The notes under the pieces were generated by a model, which was not told where the DNA came from, ran no database searches, and worked only from the letters and a program-made list of their open reading frames with translations. Positions 1 through 7,163 of a stretch of DNA of 24,030 bases are shown here, in pieces (positions within the stretch are counted from its first letter, which is position 1; the number at the start of each line of letters is the position of its first letter). Source of the stretch: Bacteroidales bacterium UBA5382 (lineage in GTDB: Bacteria; Bacteroidota; Bacteroidia; Bacteroidales; Dysgonomonadaceae); contig DHOU01000015.1 of the NCBI GenBank assembly GCA_002409745.1, positions 5,358-29,387 of the forward strand, written 5' to 3'. The position numbers and the translations under genes are program-made.

Positions 1-49
1 GACCCTCTGATTAACAGTCAGATGCTCTAACCGACTGAGCTACTGAAGA
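1..49 (-). tRNA. tRNA-Asn(GTT), 5' part only
   Basis: Read on the minus strand, the first 49 bases give a tRNA acceptor strand, TA at positions 8-9, a D stem GCTC/GAGC with the loop AGTCGGTTA, and an anticodon stem TCTGA/TCAGA closing the loop CTGTTAA. The anticodon is GTT (Asn). The variable loop is just entered and the T arm and 3' acceptor strand lie outside the window, so the gene is cut by the edge and is not a pseudogene. Confidence 0.93.
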
Positions 50-77
50 ATTTATACTTGTTTACAGAAAAGTGTTG

Positions 78-109
78 CAAAATTACTGCAATTTTCCGAA
101 TAATACAAC
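78..109 (-). promoter_or_regulatory. Promoter of tRNA-Asn (sigma-ABfr type)
   Basis: On the minus strand a perfect -7 box TAATTTTG (78-85) is preceded, 20 bp away, by GTTG (106-109), close to the -33 consensus TTTG. Transcription would begin around position 73, leaving about 24 nt of 5' leader for RNase P removal before the tRNA begins at 49. Confidence 0.6.
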
Positions 110-228
110 ACTATCTTCTAAAAAATGCCAACTTTCTTCGTGTAAACCTTCCTAATTGCCGCTTCATTACCTTTTCATCCGATTTTTTCTATTTAAAATG
201 AAGGCATATCTCATTCGAATTTTTTTAC

Positions 229-236
229 TACCTTTG
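229..236 (+). promoter_or_regulatory. -7 box TACCTTTG upstream of the pRiA4b-like gene and miaA
   Basis: TACCTTTG matches the Bacteroidetes -7 consensus TAnnTTTG at all fixed positions and lies about 34 bp before the ATG at 270. No TTTG is seen 19-21 bp upstream, so only half of the promoter is supported. It would serve the two-gene unit ending in miaA. Confidence 0.45.
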
Positions 237-269
237 ACTTGATAATAATAACGATTTAACACAATAAAT

Positions 270-827
270 ATGATTTTCAGATTCTTAATCTTATCGGACG
301 AGTCGGAAGATTTTAAAAGAGAAATTAAAATTGATGCCGATGCCACGTTTTTGGATTTTTTCCATGCGATTATCGCCGCCACCGGCTTTAGTGACAAAGA
401 GATGGCTTCGTTCTTTATTTGCGACGACAACTGGCGTAAAAAACAGGAATTTACGTTGGTGGAGATGGATACTTCTTCCGATGAAGACTCGCTTACCATG
501 CAGGAATCGGTGCTGAGTGATTATTTGGAAGATGAGAAACAAAAATTACTATTCGTTTTCGACTATTTAACCGAAAGGGCCTTTTATATCGAACTATCGG
601 AAATCATTCCCGGAAAAAACCTGAAGGCTCCCGTCTGTTCGGTATCGCAGGGGGAAGCTCCCCAACAGACCGCCCATTTTGAAGAGGTCAAGACCGATAG
701 CGGGAGATTGGATACCGGCGAAAACTTTTATGGCGACGAATCTTTCGATATAAACGAACTCGACAAGGAAGGTTTTGAAGGGTTGGACGATCTTTCTGTC
801 GAAACGGATTCCGACGATTTGTATTGA
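270..827 (+). CDS. pRiA4b ORF-3-like conserved protein
   Basis: A 185-residue protein of unknown function. The N-terminal two thirds ([19 protein letters not shown], then a [11 protein letters not shown] segment and a CDDNW/EFTLVEM stretch) resembles the plasmid pRiA4b ORF-3 domain family, which is common in Bacteroidetes; this is recognition from memory, not a search. The last roughly 35 residues are strongly acidic and low in complexity, ending in [10 protein letters not shown]. There is no signal peptide or membrane segment, so it is probably cytoplasmic. The ATG at 270 follows a -7 box by about 34 bp. The stop TGA (825-827) shares one base with the miaA ATG at 827, which implies translational coupling. 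No biochemical role can be assigned; association with miaA suggests co-expression only. Confidence 0.8.
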   Translation: MIFRFLILSDESEDFKREIKIDADATFLDFFHAIIAATGFSDKEMASFFICDDNWRKKQEFTLVEMDTSSDEDSLTMQESVLSDYLEDEKQKLLFVFDYLTERAFYIELSEIIPGKNLKAPVCSVSQGEAPQQTAHFEEVKTDSGRLDTGENFYGDESFDINELDKEGFEGLDDLSVETDSDDLY

Positions 828-1732
828 TGAATACCCTGCTCGTATTGTTAGGCCCCACGGGTGTCGGAAAAACCGATATAAGCCTACAGGTAGCGCACAA
901 GCTTGGTGCACCCATCCTTTCGGCCGATTCGCGGCAGATATACGCCGGAATGGGTATCGTAACGGCAGCCCCTACGCCGCAACAACGAGCATCCGTCACC
1001 CACTATTTTGTGGAAACCCTCTCGCCCGAACAGTATTACAGTGCGAGCGAATATGAGCGGGAAGCGATACCTTTAATTGAGTCCCTGCTTGAGACTCACC
1101 CCACGGTGGTCATGACGGGTGGTTCCATGATGTATATCGATGCGGTGTGTTTCGGTATTGACGAGATTCCTACCGTAGACCCGGCTTTGCGCAAAGATAT
1201 TTATGAGCTTTACCGGACGGAGGGCTTGGATCCGATACGCATGCAGTTGAAACTGCTTGATCCTGTTTTTTACGGGCAAGTCGACTTAAAAAATCCGAAA
1301 CGGGTCATTCATGCGTTGGAGATTTGCCTGATGAGCGGAAAGCCTTATTCGTCGCTTCGCACCGATACGAAAAAAAAACGGCCATTCCGCATCGTGAAGA
1401 TCGGTTTGACTCGCGACCGTCCCGAACTTTATGAGCGTATTAACCATAGGGTCGATGGAATGATGAAACAGGGTCTGCTCGAAGAGGCACGCAAGCATTA
1501 TCCTATACGACAGTTGAATGCAACCAACACGGTGGGATATAAAGAACTGTTTGCCTATTTCGACGGCAACGGTTCGCTGGAGGAGGCTGTCGACAAAATC
1601 AAGCAGCATACGCGGCAGTATGCCCGCAAGCAGATGACTTGGTTCAAGCGTGACCAAAACATCCATTGGATCAATCTCTCCGATCCCGGCGCGGATGTCA
1701 TAGGAGAGGTTCTGTATAAATTAGCAAATTAG
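827..1732 (+). CDS. miaA: tRNA dimethylallyltransferase
   Basis: MiaA adds a dimethylallyl group from DMAPP to N6 of A37 in tRNAs that read UNN codons. This 301-residue protein has the P-loop GPTGVGKT (9-16), the family DSRQ motif (34-37), TGGS (97-100), the NTVGYKEL segment and the C-terminal [13 protein letters not shown] motif, at normal length for the family. I prefer the ATG at 827, which overlaps the upstream stop by one base, over a TTG three bases earlier. The last three residues, LAN, and the TAG stop are encoded by the first copies of an 8-bp tandem repeat that continues into the spacer. Both edge tRNAs fall in different classes: Ser(CGA) reads UCG and is an expected MiaA substrate, Asn(GTT) is not. 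Confidence 0.95.
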   Translation: MNTLLVLLGPTGVGKTDISLQVAHKLGAPILSADSRQIYAGMGIVTAAPTPQQRASVTHYFVETLSPEQYYSASEYEREAIPLIESLLETHPTVVMTGGSMMYIDAVCFGIDEIPTVDPALRKDIYELYRTEGLDPIRMQLKLLDPVFYGQVDLKNPKRVIHALEICLMSGKPYSSLRTDTKKKRPFRIVKIGLTRDRPELYERINHRVDGMMKQGLLEEARKHYPIRQLNATNTVGYKELFAYFDGNGSLEEAVDKIKQHTRQYARKQMTWFKRDQNIHWINLSDPGADVIGEVLYKLAN

Positions 1733-1768
1733 CAAATTAGCAAATTAGCAGATTAGCAAATTGGCAAA
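1721..1768 (+). repeat. 8-bp tandem repeat (TTAGCAAA) x6 spanning the miaA stop
   Basis: Six consecutive 8-bp units, four exact TTAGCAAA and two with one change (TTAGCAGA, TTGGCAAA). The array begins inside miaA and supplies its final codons and stop. Because the unit is not a multiple of three but an in-frame TAG occurs in the second copy, gain or loss of later copies would not change the protein. Confidence 0.9.
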
Positions 1769-1796
1769 TGAAGTCTAAAGTCGAAGGTCTAAAGGC

Positions 1797-1830
1797 GGCT
1801 ACCGATGACCGGCTACCGATGACCGATGAC
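1797..1830 (+). repeat. 14-bp direct repeat with GATGAC units
   Basis: GGCTACCGATGACC occurs twice in tandem (1797-1810 and 1811-1824), followed by GATGAC and a degenerate GAGACCGGAGAC tail. The RATGAC core is the same as that of the 7-bp repeat found downstream of the endonuclease-family gene, read in the sense of that gene. Confidence 0.8.
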
Positions 1831-1883
1831 TGGAGACCGGAGACATTTGACATTCGACAATCATCACATCCACAAATTATCAT

Positions 1884-1891
1884 TATCTTTG
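1884..1891 (+). promoter_or_regulatory. -7 box TATCTTTG of rpoN
   Basis: TATCTTTG is a perfect TAnnTTTG match. Transcription would start near 1896, giving a leader of about 25 nt before the ATG at 1921. No convincing -33 TTTG is present at 19-21 bp; the nearest TTTG (1846-1849) is 34 bp away. Confidence 0.5.
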
Positions 1892-1920
1892 CTTATCGAA
1901 AACGACAAAAAGTTTGAAAC

Positions 1921-3381
1921 ATGGCGCTCAGGCAACAACAAGAACTTAAGCAGCTGCAAAAACTTTCTCCGCTACAGATGCAGGTCATTAAATTGGTCGA
2001 ACTGACATCGGTAGAACTGGAAGATAAAATTAAACAGGAAGTGGAGGATAATCCCGCGCTGGATACGATTGACTCCGACTACGAGCATGCATCGGACGAG
2101 GCGGAAGGCGACGGCATGCCCGAAGAGGACAATGTTTCCCAGGAGGAAATTATTTTAGGGGATTATTTCTCGGAAGATGATGTGCCCGATTTTCGAATTA
2201 GGCAATCGGCGCCCAAGGGTGAACCTTCTTATATAGAGGTTTCTGTATCGGAGGAGACATCGCTCAATGAATCGCTGCTTGAACAACTCCGGTTGCATAA
2301 TTTCGATTCCCGAAATGAAATAATAGCCGAATACATTATTGGAAATCTCGATGAAAGCGGTTATCTGCTTTGCGATTTGCAATCGGTTGCAGACGACTTG
2401 CTGTTTCAACAAAATCTCGATGTGTCGGTCGAGGAGTTGACGCAGGTGTTATCGATTATTCAGGAGATGGATCCTCCGGGTGTCGGTGCGCGCGAACTCA
2501 AAGAGTGTCTTCTTCTTCAATTGAAGCGGATGACGCCCGGCCCTTCGGTAACGCTGGCGATGAATGTGCTCGAGAATTATTTCGAGGAGTTTTCGCGAAA
2601 ACATTACGATAAGATCCTTCGAGCGATGAATATTTCGCCCGACGACCTGCGCGGCGTCATCGATTTGATCGTTTCTCTCAATCCCAAGCCCGGCAACACC
2701 ATGGGCGATGCCATGGAAACGGCGATGGCAAACATTACGCCCGACTTTATCGTGGAGTCTTACAACGGCGAAGTCTCGATGTATCTCAATAACGGCAATA
2801 TCCCGCTGCTCAAAATCAACCGAGATTTCAGCGAGCTGCTGCAAGGCTATGCGCAGAATAAAAAAAGCATGTCGGCCGATGATAAACAAGCCATGATGTT
2901 CATGAAGCAAAAAGTCGATTCGGCGCGTTGGTTCATCGATGCGGTGAAACAGCGTCAGAATACGCTTCAGCGCACTATGGAAGCCATCGTTCAAATTCAG
3001 TACGACTTTTTTCTGACCGAAGACGAAACGCTGCTCAAGCCGATGATATTAAAAGATGTGGCCGAAAAAACCGGTTTCGATATCTCTACGATATCGCGTG
3101 TCAGCAATAGTAAATATGTACAAACCAATTCCGGCATCTATCCGCTGAAGTATTTCTTTTCGGAAGCCATGCAAAATGAGGCGGGCGAAGATATCTCGTC
3201 GCGAGAAGTGAAATATATTCTTCGCGAGAGCATAGAGAGTGAAGATCCTTCTAAACCATTGACAGATGAGCAACTTACCAAAATATTAAATCAGAAAGGC
3301 TATGTAATTGCACGACGTACGACGGCAAAATATCGTGAACAATTGAATATTCCTGTAGCCCGTTTGAGAAAAAAGATATAA
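1921..3381 (+). CDS. rpoN: RNA polymerase sigma-54 factor
   Basis: Sigma-54 directs RNA polymerase to -24/-12 promoters and needs an AAA+ enhancer-binding activator to open DNA. The 486 residues show the N-terminal activator-interacting region with the repeated QLQKLSPLQMQVIKLVEL pattern (about 1-50), an acidic linker (about 50-90), the core-binding domain (about 110-310) and the DNA-binding domain with a helix-turn-helix (TGFDISTISRVSNSKYVQT region). The RpoN box ARRTTAKYRE is at 464-473; the classical form is ARRTVAKYRE. Length is normal. The start follows a -7 box by 30 bp. No enhancer-binding protein is encoded nearby and I found no clear -24/-12 site in the window, so its targets lie elsewhere. 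Confidence 0.96.
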   Translation: MALRQQQELKQLQKLSPLQMQVIKLVELTSVELEDKIKQEVEDNPALDTIDSDYEHASDEAEGDGMPEEDNVSQEEIILGDYFSEDDVPDFRIRQSAPKGEPSYIEVSVSEETSLNESLLEQLRLHNFDSRNEIIAEYIIGNLDESGYLLCDLQSVADDLLFQQNLDVSVEELTQVLSIIQEMDPPGVGARELKECLLLQLKRMTPGPSVTLAMNVLENYFEEFSRKHYDKILRAMNISPDDLRGVIDLIVSLNPKPGNTMGDAMETAMANITPDFIVESYNGEVSMYLNNGNIPLLKINRDFSELLQGYAQNKKSMSADDKQAMMFMKQKVDSARWFIDAVKQRQNTLQRTMEAIVQIQYDFFLTEDETLLKPMILKDVAEKTGFDISTISRVSNSKYVQTNSGIYPLKYFFSEAMQNEAGEDISSREVKYILRESIESEDPSKPLTDEQLTKILNQKGYVIARRTTAKYREQLNIPVARLRKKI

Positions 3382-3414
3382 CTTTGACAGTTCAAAGAAA
3401 AGATATTGAATCGA

Positions 3415-4035
3415 ATGAAGTCAATCGCACATATTATTTCCACTGTTTTCCAACCTCTATTGATGCCCACATATAGCGTGGCGTTGTTATTTATGTACAG
3501 CTATTTCGGCGTTATGTACTCGCATCAGTTCTGGTATATTCTGGCGCCGGTATTTCTGTTTTCGTTCGCCGTTCCCGCGCTGCTCATATTTGTACTGTAT
3601 AAATTGCGGTTGATCTCCGATTTATCTCTGACACAGCGGCGCGAGCGCGTTCTCCCTTATCTTATTACGCTGATATCGTGCTCGTTCATGGTCTTTTATT
3701 ATTATAAAATGGGGATGCCTGCATGGTTTTTGATGTTTGTGATTGCCCCGGTGATAATAATGATCATTGCCCTGTTTATCACCCTATTCTGGAAGATCAG
3801 CGCACACATGTTCGGCATCGGCGGGCTTCTCGGCGGGGCGATGGGCGTCAGTTTTTTTGTCGAGCGGGCCAATCCTGTCTACATGCTGATGGGGCTGTTT
3901 CTGCTTGCCGGACTCATCGGTTCCTCCCGTCTCATCCTGCAGCGTCATACCGTAAGCCAGGTGTTTGCGGGCTTTGCACTCGGTTTGGTCGTGTCGTTTG
4001 TATTTGTCTGGGCAGGAGTGCATATAAAGCTGTAA
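3415..4035 (+). CDS. PAP2-like integral membrane protein
   Basis: A 206-residue hydrophobic protein with about five or six membrane helices. Near the C-terminus, WKISAH followed by SRLILQRHTVSQVFAG resembles the PAP2 phosphatase motifs PSGH and SRxxxxxHxxxD, with S, R and H kept and Gln in place of the usual Asp. The first PAP2 motif (KxxxxxxRP) is not obvious. The family includes lipid phosphatases acting on phosphatidic acid or undecaprenyl diphosphate. Activity of this divergent member is uncertain, because the Asp and first-motif differences could mean loss of catalysis. I chose the ATG at 3415 over the in-frame TTG at 3406. It begins 33 bp after the rpoN stop on the same strand, so co-transcription is likely. 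Confidence 0.7.
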   Translation: MKSIAHIISTVFQPLLMPTYSVALLFMYSYFGVMYSHQFWYILAPVFLFSFAVPALLIFVLYKLRLISDLSLTQRRERVLPYLITLISCSFMVFYYYKMGMPAWFLMFVIAPVIIMIIALFITLFWKISAHMFGIGGLLGGAMGVSFFVERANPVYMLMGLFLLAGLIGSSRLILQRHTVSQVFAGFALGLVVSFVFVWAGVHIKL

Positions 4036-4049
4036 CCGGTTAAAAAACT

Positions 4050-4081
4050 TTTGGTTGCTATAGAATTAAGTAGTATTTTTA
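4050..4081 (+). promoter_or_regulatory. Promoter of gcvH (sigma-ABfr type)
   Basis: TTTG (4050-4053) and TATTTTTA (4074-4081) are separated by 20 bp. The -7 box differs from TAnnTTTG only in the last base. Transcription would begin about 32 bp before the gcvH ATG. Confidence 0.5.
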
Positions 4082-4118
4082 CGATATCGTTTAAAACCCT
4101 TTATAAAATTAAGAACAT

Positions 4119-4499
4119 ATGAATTTTCCCGACAATCTGAAGTACTCTGCCGATCATGAATGGGTAAGAGTGGAAGGCGATGAAGCCTACATTGGTATCT
4201 CTGATTTTGCTCAACAAGAATTAGGAGAAATTGTTTTTGTGGATGTAACGACGGAAGGGGAAACCCTCGATCGCGAAAGTGTTTTCGGCAGTATCGAAGC
4301 GGTAAAAACCGTCTCCGACCTGTTGATGCCCGTGAGTGGCGAAGTGTTGGAAGTCAATCCGCAGCTCGAAGATGCACCCGAGTTGGTGAATAAAGACCCG
4401 TATGGCGAAGGATGGATTATTAAAGTGAAGCTGAGCGATGCCTCGCAGGTCGATGCGTTACTTTCGGCACAAGACTATCAAAAAAATATCGAGAAATAA
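4119..4499 (+). CDS. gcvH: Glycine cleavage system H protein
   Basis: The H protein carries a lipoyl arm that shuttles the aminomethyl group of glycine between the P, T and L proteins in the cytoplasm. The 126-residue length is typical. The lipoylation motif [12 protein letters not shown] places the modified lysine at Lys63, and the flanking FVDVTTEG...ESVFGSIE pattern and the C-terminal [12 protein letters not shown] segment are characteristic. The other glycine cleavage genes are not in the window, so gcvH is unlinked here. It has its own candidate promoter and is followed by a 124-bp spacer containing a long stem that could end its transcript or control purE. Confidence 0.97.
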   Translation: MNFPDNLKYSADHEWVRVEGDEAYIGISDFAQQELGEIVFVDVTTEGETLDRESVFGSIEAVKTVSDLLMPVSGEVLEVNPQLEDAPELVNKDPYGEGWIIKVKLSDASQVDALLSAQDYQKNIEK

Positions 4500-4512
4500 A
4501 TCTGTATAATAC

Positions 4513-4616
4513 AGAGGGCGCTTCAAAAGGTTAGTAGGCTCGCCGTCGGAAGATCATTTGAGATTATTTCTGTTGGTGAACGAACTCCTTTTGAAGTGTT
4601 CTCTTTTTAAGGAGAA
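4513..4616 (+). promoter_or_regulatory. Structured purE leader with two mutually exclusive helices
   Basis: Bases 4513-4530 pair with 4587-4604 in a continuous 18-bp RNA helix (three G-U pairs, no mismatch), followed by four more T residues. The 56-nt apical region contains a small hairpin at 4568-4584 (TTC-T-GTT / AAC-GAA, loop GGTG). The same 3' strand bases 4599-4604 (TTCTCT) can instead pair with 4611-4616 (GGAGAA), which contain the Shine-Dalgarno sequence of purE, with a 6-nt loop. The two folds cannot coexist. Alternatively the 18-bp helix plus T run is just a long-looped terminator for gcvH. The pairing is seen directly; regulation is inferred. Confidence 0.55.
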
Positions 4617-4623
4617 AATGAAC

Positions 4624-5130
4624 ATGAAACCAGTCGTAAGTATCATTATGGGCAGTACATCCGACCTGCCTGTCATGGAAAAAGCCGCCCGCTTTTTAGA
4701 TGAGATGGAAATACCGTTCGAAATAAATGCCTTGTCGGCACACCGCACTCCCGAAGCGGTCGAGGAATTTGCAACAAATGCCGAACGGAACGGAATAAAA
4801 GTGATTATCGCCGCCGCCGGAATGGCCGCACACCTCCCGGGCGTGATCGCTTCTATGACCCCGGTCCCGGTCATTGGCGTCCCCGTCAACGCTTCGCTGC
4901 AAGGCATGGACGCCTTGTTGGCTATTGTGCAAATGCCTCCCGGCATACCGGTTGCCACGGTAGGCATCAACGCGTCTCTCAATGCGGCTATCCTGGCATT
5001 GCAGATGATTGCCACGGGCGACGCAGCGCTCATGGCTAAATTAAAGAACTACAAACAAGGACTAAAAAATAAAATTACAAAAGCAAACGAGGAGCTTGCG
5101 GCCGTTTCTTTTAAATATAAAACCAATTAA
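4624..5130 (+). CDS. purE: N5-carboxyaminoimidazole ribonucleotide mutase
   Basis: PurE interconverts N5-CAIR and CAIR in de novo purine synthesis. The 168-residue protein has the N-terminal [13 protein letters not shown] nucleotide/phosphate motif with the catalytic-type Ser and Asp, the SAHRTPE motif with the conserved histidine, the [12 protein letters not shown] loop and the [23 protein letters not shown] segment, all as in class I PurE. AAGGAG (4609-4614) lies 9 bp before the ATG at 4624. The ATG at 4618 is in frame but only 3 bp from the Shine-Dalgarno core and would add only Met-Asn, so I prefer 4624. In-frame sequence further upstream falls in the structured leader. The SIS gene follows after 14 bp, suggesting one transcript. 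purK is not in the window. Confidence 0.95.
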   Translation: MKPVVSIIMGSTSDLPVMEKAARFLDEMEIPFEINALSAHRTPEAVEEFATNAERNGIKVIIAAAGMAAHLPGVIASMTPVPVIGVPVNASLQGMDALLAIVQMPPGIPVATVGINASLNAAILALQMIATGDAALMAKLKNYKQGLKNKITKANEELAAVSFKYKTN

Positions 5131-5144
5131 TCAAGGTCGATACG

Positions 5145-5750
5145 ATGAATCAACAAGAAATTACAAGCCTTTTGCAGCGGGAGGCCGACGCTATTTTACA
5201 TATTCCTGTGAATGAACAATACGATAGGGCGATCGATTTGATTGTCGAGCGCATCCATCATAAAAAGGGAAAGTTGGTTATTAGCGGCATGGGGAAAGCC
5301 GGACAAATCGGGCAGAACATGGCGACCACTTTTTGTTCGACCGGTACGCCCGCCATCTTCATGCATCCGAGCGAGGCGCAACATGGCGATTTGGGCATCT
5401 TACAAGAGAACGATCTGCTGTTGCTGATTACCAATTCGGGAAAGACCCGCGAGATTATCGAATTGATCGATTTAGCGAAAGGGCTTTATCCCGAAACGCC
5501 GATCATTGTTATTACGGGCAATAAAGACAGTGTTTTGGCCCAGCAGGCCGATGTGTTTCTGTTGACAGGCAATCCCAAGGAAGTGTGCCCGCTGGACCTT
5601 ACTCCCACCACTTCGACGACGGTGATGACGGTGATGGGCGACATCCTGGTCGTCGGCACCATGAAAAGAATCGGGTTTACCGCAGCCGATTACGCCAAAC
5701 GCCATCATGGCGGCTATTTGGGTGATAAGTCGCGCGAAATCAGTCATTGA
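5145..5750 (+). CDS. SIS-domain sugar-phosphate isomerase (KpsF/GutQ-like, without CBS domains)
   Basis: A 201-residue single SIS-domain protein. Visible motifs are ISGMGKAGQIG (46-56), HPSEAQHGDLG (74-84), TNSGKTRE (96-103), the TPTTSTTVMTVMGD helix and HHGGYLG near the C-terminus. These are the landmarks of arabinose-5-phosphate isomerases, which convert ribulose 5-phosphate to arabinose 5-phosphate for Kdo synthesis. The two CBS domains that follow in E. coli KdsD/GutQ are absent, giving the short form common in Bacteroidetes. No Kdo gene is adjacent, so the substrate is inferred from the family. It lies 14 bp after purE and its transcript would end near the dispersed hairpin element in the convergent spacer. 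Confidence 0.85.
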   Translation: MNQQEITSLLQREADAILHIPVNEQYDRAIDLIVERIHHKKGKLVISGMGKAGQIGQNMATTFCSTGTPAIFMHPSEAQHGDLGILQENDLLLLITNSGKTREIIELIDLAKGLYPETPIIVITGNKDSVLAQQADVFLLTGNPKEVCPLDLTPTTSTTVMTVMGDILVVGTMKRIGFTAADYAKRHHGGYLGDKSREISH

Positions 5751-5763
5751 TTAAGAGGAATCT

Positions 5764-5836
5764 CGTCTAACCGATCCTTGCGGTTTGACGGATAAAATCG
5801 GTACTTGTCAAAAAGAATGAATCCGTCAGACGGGGA
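5764..5836 (+). repeat. Dispersed hairpin element, copy A, between convergent genes
   Basis: CGTC-T-AACC (5764-5772) pairs with GGTT-T-GACG (5782-5790) around a 9-nt loop with one T-T mismatch, and GATAAAA follows. Alternative pairings are present: TGACGGAT (5786-5793) with ATCCGTCA (5821-5828), and ACCGAT (5770-5775) with ATCGGT (5797-5802). CCGTC-A-GACGG at 5823-5833 is a further half copy. On the tatC side, AGGCCC/GGGCCT (5840-5862) forms a hairpin touching the tatC stop. Copies B (19264) and C (20462) share the arms and the GACGGATAA tail. Confidence 0.75.
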
Positions 5837-5860
5837 GCGAGGCCCTCAGGTAAACGGGGC

Positions 5861-6679
5861 CTACTCGAACGTAGTAGGAAGATTAACTTCCAGAGGCGGA
5901 TCTTTTTTCACCAGCAAGGCGCTCAATTCCCAGAGGAAATAGAGAGGCATCGTGACCACGAATAACGAGAAGGGGTCGCCGGAAGGCGTAATGATGGCCG
6001 CAAGAAGAAGAGCGCCAACGATAGCATGGCGTCGATATTTCCGGAAAAACGACCGGTATATCAGCCCCAGATTCGAAAGTAACCAGAATACCAAGGGCAA
6101 TTCGAAAACGATCCCCATAATGAGGATTAACGTATAGAAGTTACTCATATACGAATCCAACGAAAGCATGTTTTCAATTTCGCTACTGAGTTCAAACGTA
6201 ATAAGAAACCGGAAGATCAACGGGAAAACGATAAAATAACCGACCGAGCATCCCAGTACAAACATGATTCCGCCGAATCCAAAGGCCCTTTTTATCCCTT
6301 TCATTTCGTTTTCATACAACGCCGGGCTTATAAACCGCCATAGTTCGTACAGAATAAAAGGTATCGAGAAAAGTACGCCGAAAGCAAACGACGTGGATAT
6401 ATAGGTGATGAACTGTGTCGGCATGTTGATATTCAATATTTTCACATTGAATGAGTCGGCCGAGAAATCAGGAAGAAAAGGAACGTACTTCCCGATATTT
6501 TCCATAAAACGGTAGGTGATAAAATCGGATGATTTCGGGGCGAGAATGATCGAATCGAAAATATGCGGCATAATGATAAGCCCCACAATCGTGAGCCCGG
6601 AAACAATTCCGATAATACGAATTAACGTCCACCGGAATTCTTCCAAATGGTCCCAAAAGGACATCTCTTTATCACTCAT
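5861..6679 (-). CDS. tatC: Sec-independent protein translocase TatC
   Basis: TatC is the polytopic inner-membrane receptor for twin-arginine signal peptides and works with TatA to export folded proteins. The 272 residues contain the N-terminal DHLEEFRWTLI motif, the YELWRFISPALYENE loop, the YFIVFPLIFRFL helix, the FELPLVFWL helix and RKYRRHAIVGALLLAAIITPSGDPFSL, which match conserved TatC segments; about six membrane helices are predicted. There is an extended periplasmic segment between helices 1 and 2. It lies 134 bp downstream of tatA on the same strand, separated by two inverted repeats, and I see no own promoter for it. Its stop is immediately followed by a short GC-rich hairpin. Confidence 0.96.
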   Translation of the reverse strand: MSDKEMSFWDHLEEFRWTLIRIIGIVSGLTIVGLIIMPHIFDSIILAPKSSDFITYRFMENIGKYVPFLPDFSADSFNVKILNINMPTQFITYISTSFAFGVLFSIPFILYELWRFISPALYENEMKGIKRAFGFGGIMFVLGCSVGYFIVFPLIFRFLITFELSSEIENMLSLDSYMSNFYTLILIMGIVFELPLVFWLLSNLGLIYRSFFRKYRRHAIVGALLLAAIITPSGDPFSLFVVTMPLYFLWELSALLVKKDPPLEVNLPTTFE

Positions 6680-6718
6680 TTTCTTTGATTGTGTATGTAA
6701 TAGCCGTCAATATTATTT

Positions 6719-6755
6719 CCCGGAAGCATTTTCATTCATCGCACAAGCTTCCGGG
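6719..6755 (-). other. 9-bp perfect inverted repeat between tatA and tatC
   Basis: CCCGGAAGC (6719-6727) and GCTTCCGGG (6747-6755) are perfectly complementary with a 19-nt loop, and TT/AA extend the stem beyond a one-base bulge. There is no T run after it on the minus strand, so it is more likely a stabilising or processing hairpin upstream of tatC than a terminator. Confidence 0.6.
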
Positions 6756-6773
6756 GAATAGATTGTATTGATA

Positions 6774-6815
6774 AAAAAGATTTCAATCCCCCTAACCGCA
6801 CGGGTAAATCTTTTT
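6774..6815 (-). terminator. Terminator-like stem overlapping the tatA stop codon
   Basis: AAATCTTTTT (6806-6815) and AAAAAGATTT (6774-6783) are perfect 10-bp inverted repeats. Read on the minus strand, the stem begins within the tatA stop codon and ends in six T residues, as in an intrinsic terminator, though its outer part is only A-T. A CCC/GGG pair inside the loop could extend it. Partial termination here would make tatA transcripts exceed tatC transcripts. Confidence 0.5.
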
Positions 6816-7011
6816 ATTGATTATTGGGCTTATCGGTAGGGTCCGTCTTGATATCTTCTTCGATATCGTTCAATCCTTTTTTAAAGCTGCGAATACCTTT
6901 ACCCAAACCGCTCATGAATTCGGGTATTTTTTTCCCTCCGAAAAGTAGAAGGACAACGATTAGGATGATAGGTATTTCCCATCCGTTTAAGTTGAAAAGT
7001 AAAGGGTTCAT
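6814..7011 (-). CDS. tatA: Sec-independent protein translocase TatA/E subunit
   Basis: A 65-residue protein with the TatA plan: a short N-terminal periplasmic segment, one membrane helix (about 11-24, WEIPIILIVVLLLFGGKKIP), the FGGKKIPE hinge with the conserved FG, an amphipathic helix (FMSGLGKGIRSFKKGLND) and an acidic, charged tail. It polymerises in the inner membrane to form the Tat pathway. It is shorter than E. coli TatA (89 residues) but normal for the family. No tatB is nearby, so it may be a single bifunctional subunit, as in many bacteria. It is the first gene of a tatA-tatC unit with a good promoter. Confidence 0.95.
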   Translation of the reverse strand: MNPLLFNLNGWEIPIILIVVLLLFGGKKIPEFMSGLGKGIRSFKKGLNDIEEDIKTDPTDKPNNQ

Positions 7012-7059
7012 AGATCTTATTGTTTTATATATTTACACTATTCATTTTGAATAAGCTTA

Positions 7060-7091
7060 CAAAAATAGAATTATTTCTTAATGCCGTCAAA
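7060..7091 (-). promoter_or_regulatory. Promoter of tatA-tatC (consensus sigma-ABfr)
   Basis: On the minus strand TTTG (7088-7091) is followed after exactly 20 bp by TATTTTTG (7060-7067). Both boxes match the Bacteroidetes consensus at every fixed position. Transcription would begin near 7055, leaving a leader of roughly 44 nt before the tatA ATG. Confidence 0.75.
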
Positions 7092-7163
7092 CAAATTAAG
7101 CTAAACTTTTGAAAAAGGGGCTATTTTCTTTCTTCTGCATTAGAAATCAACCATCAGACATTG

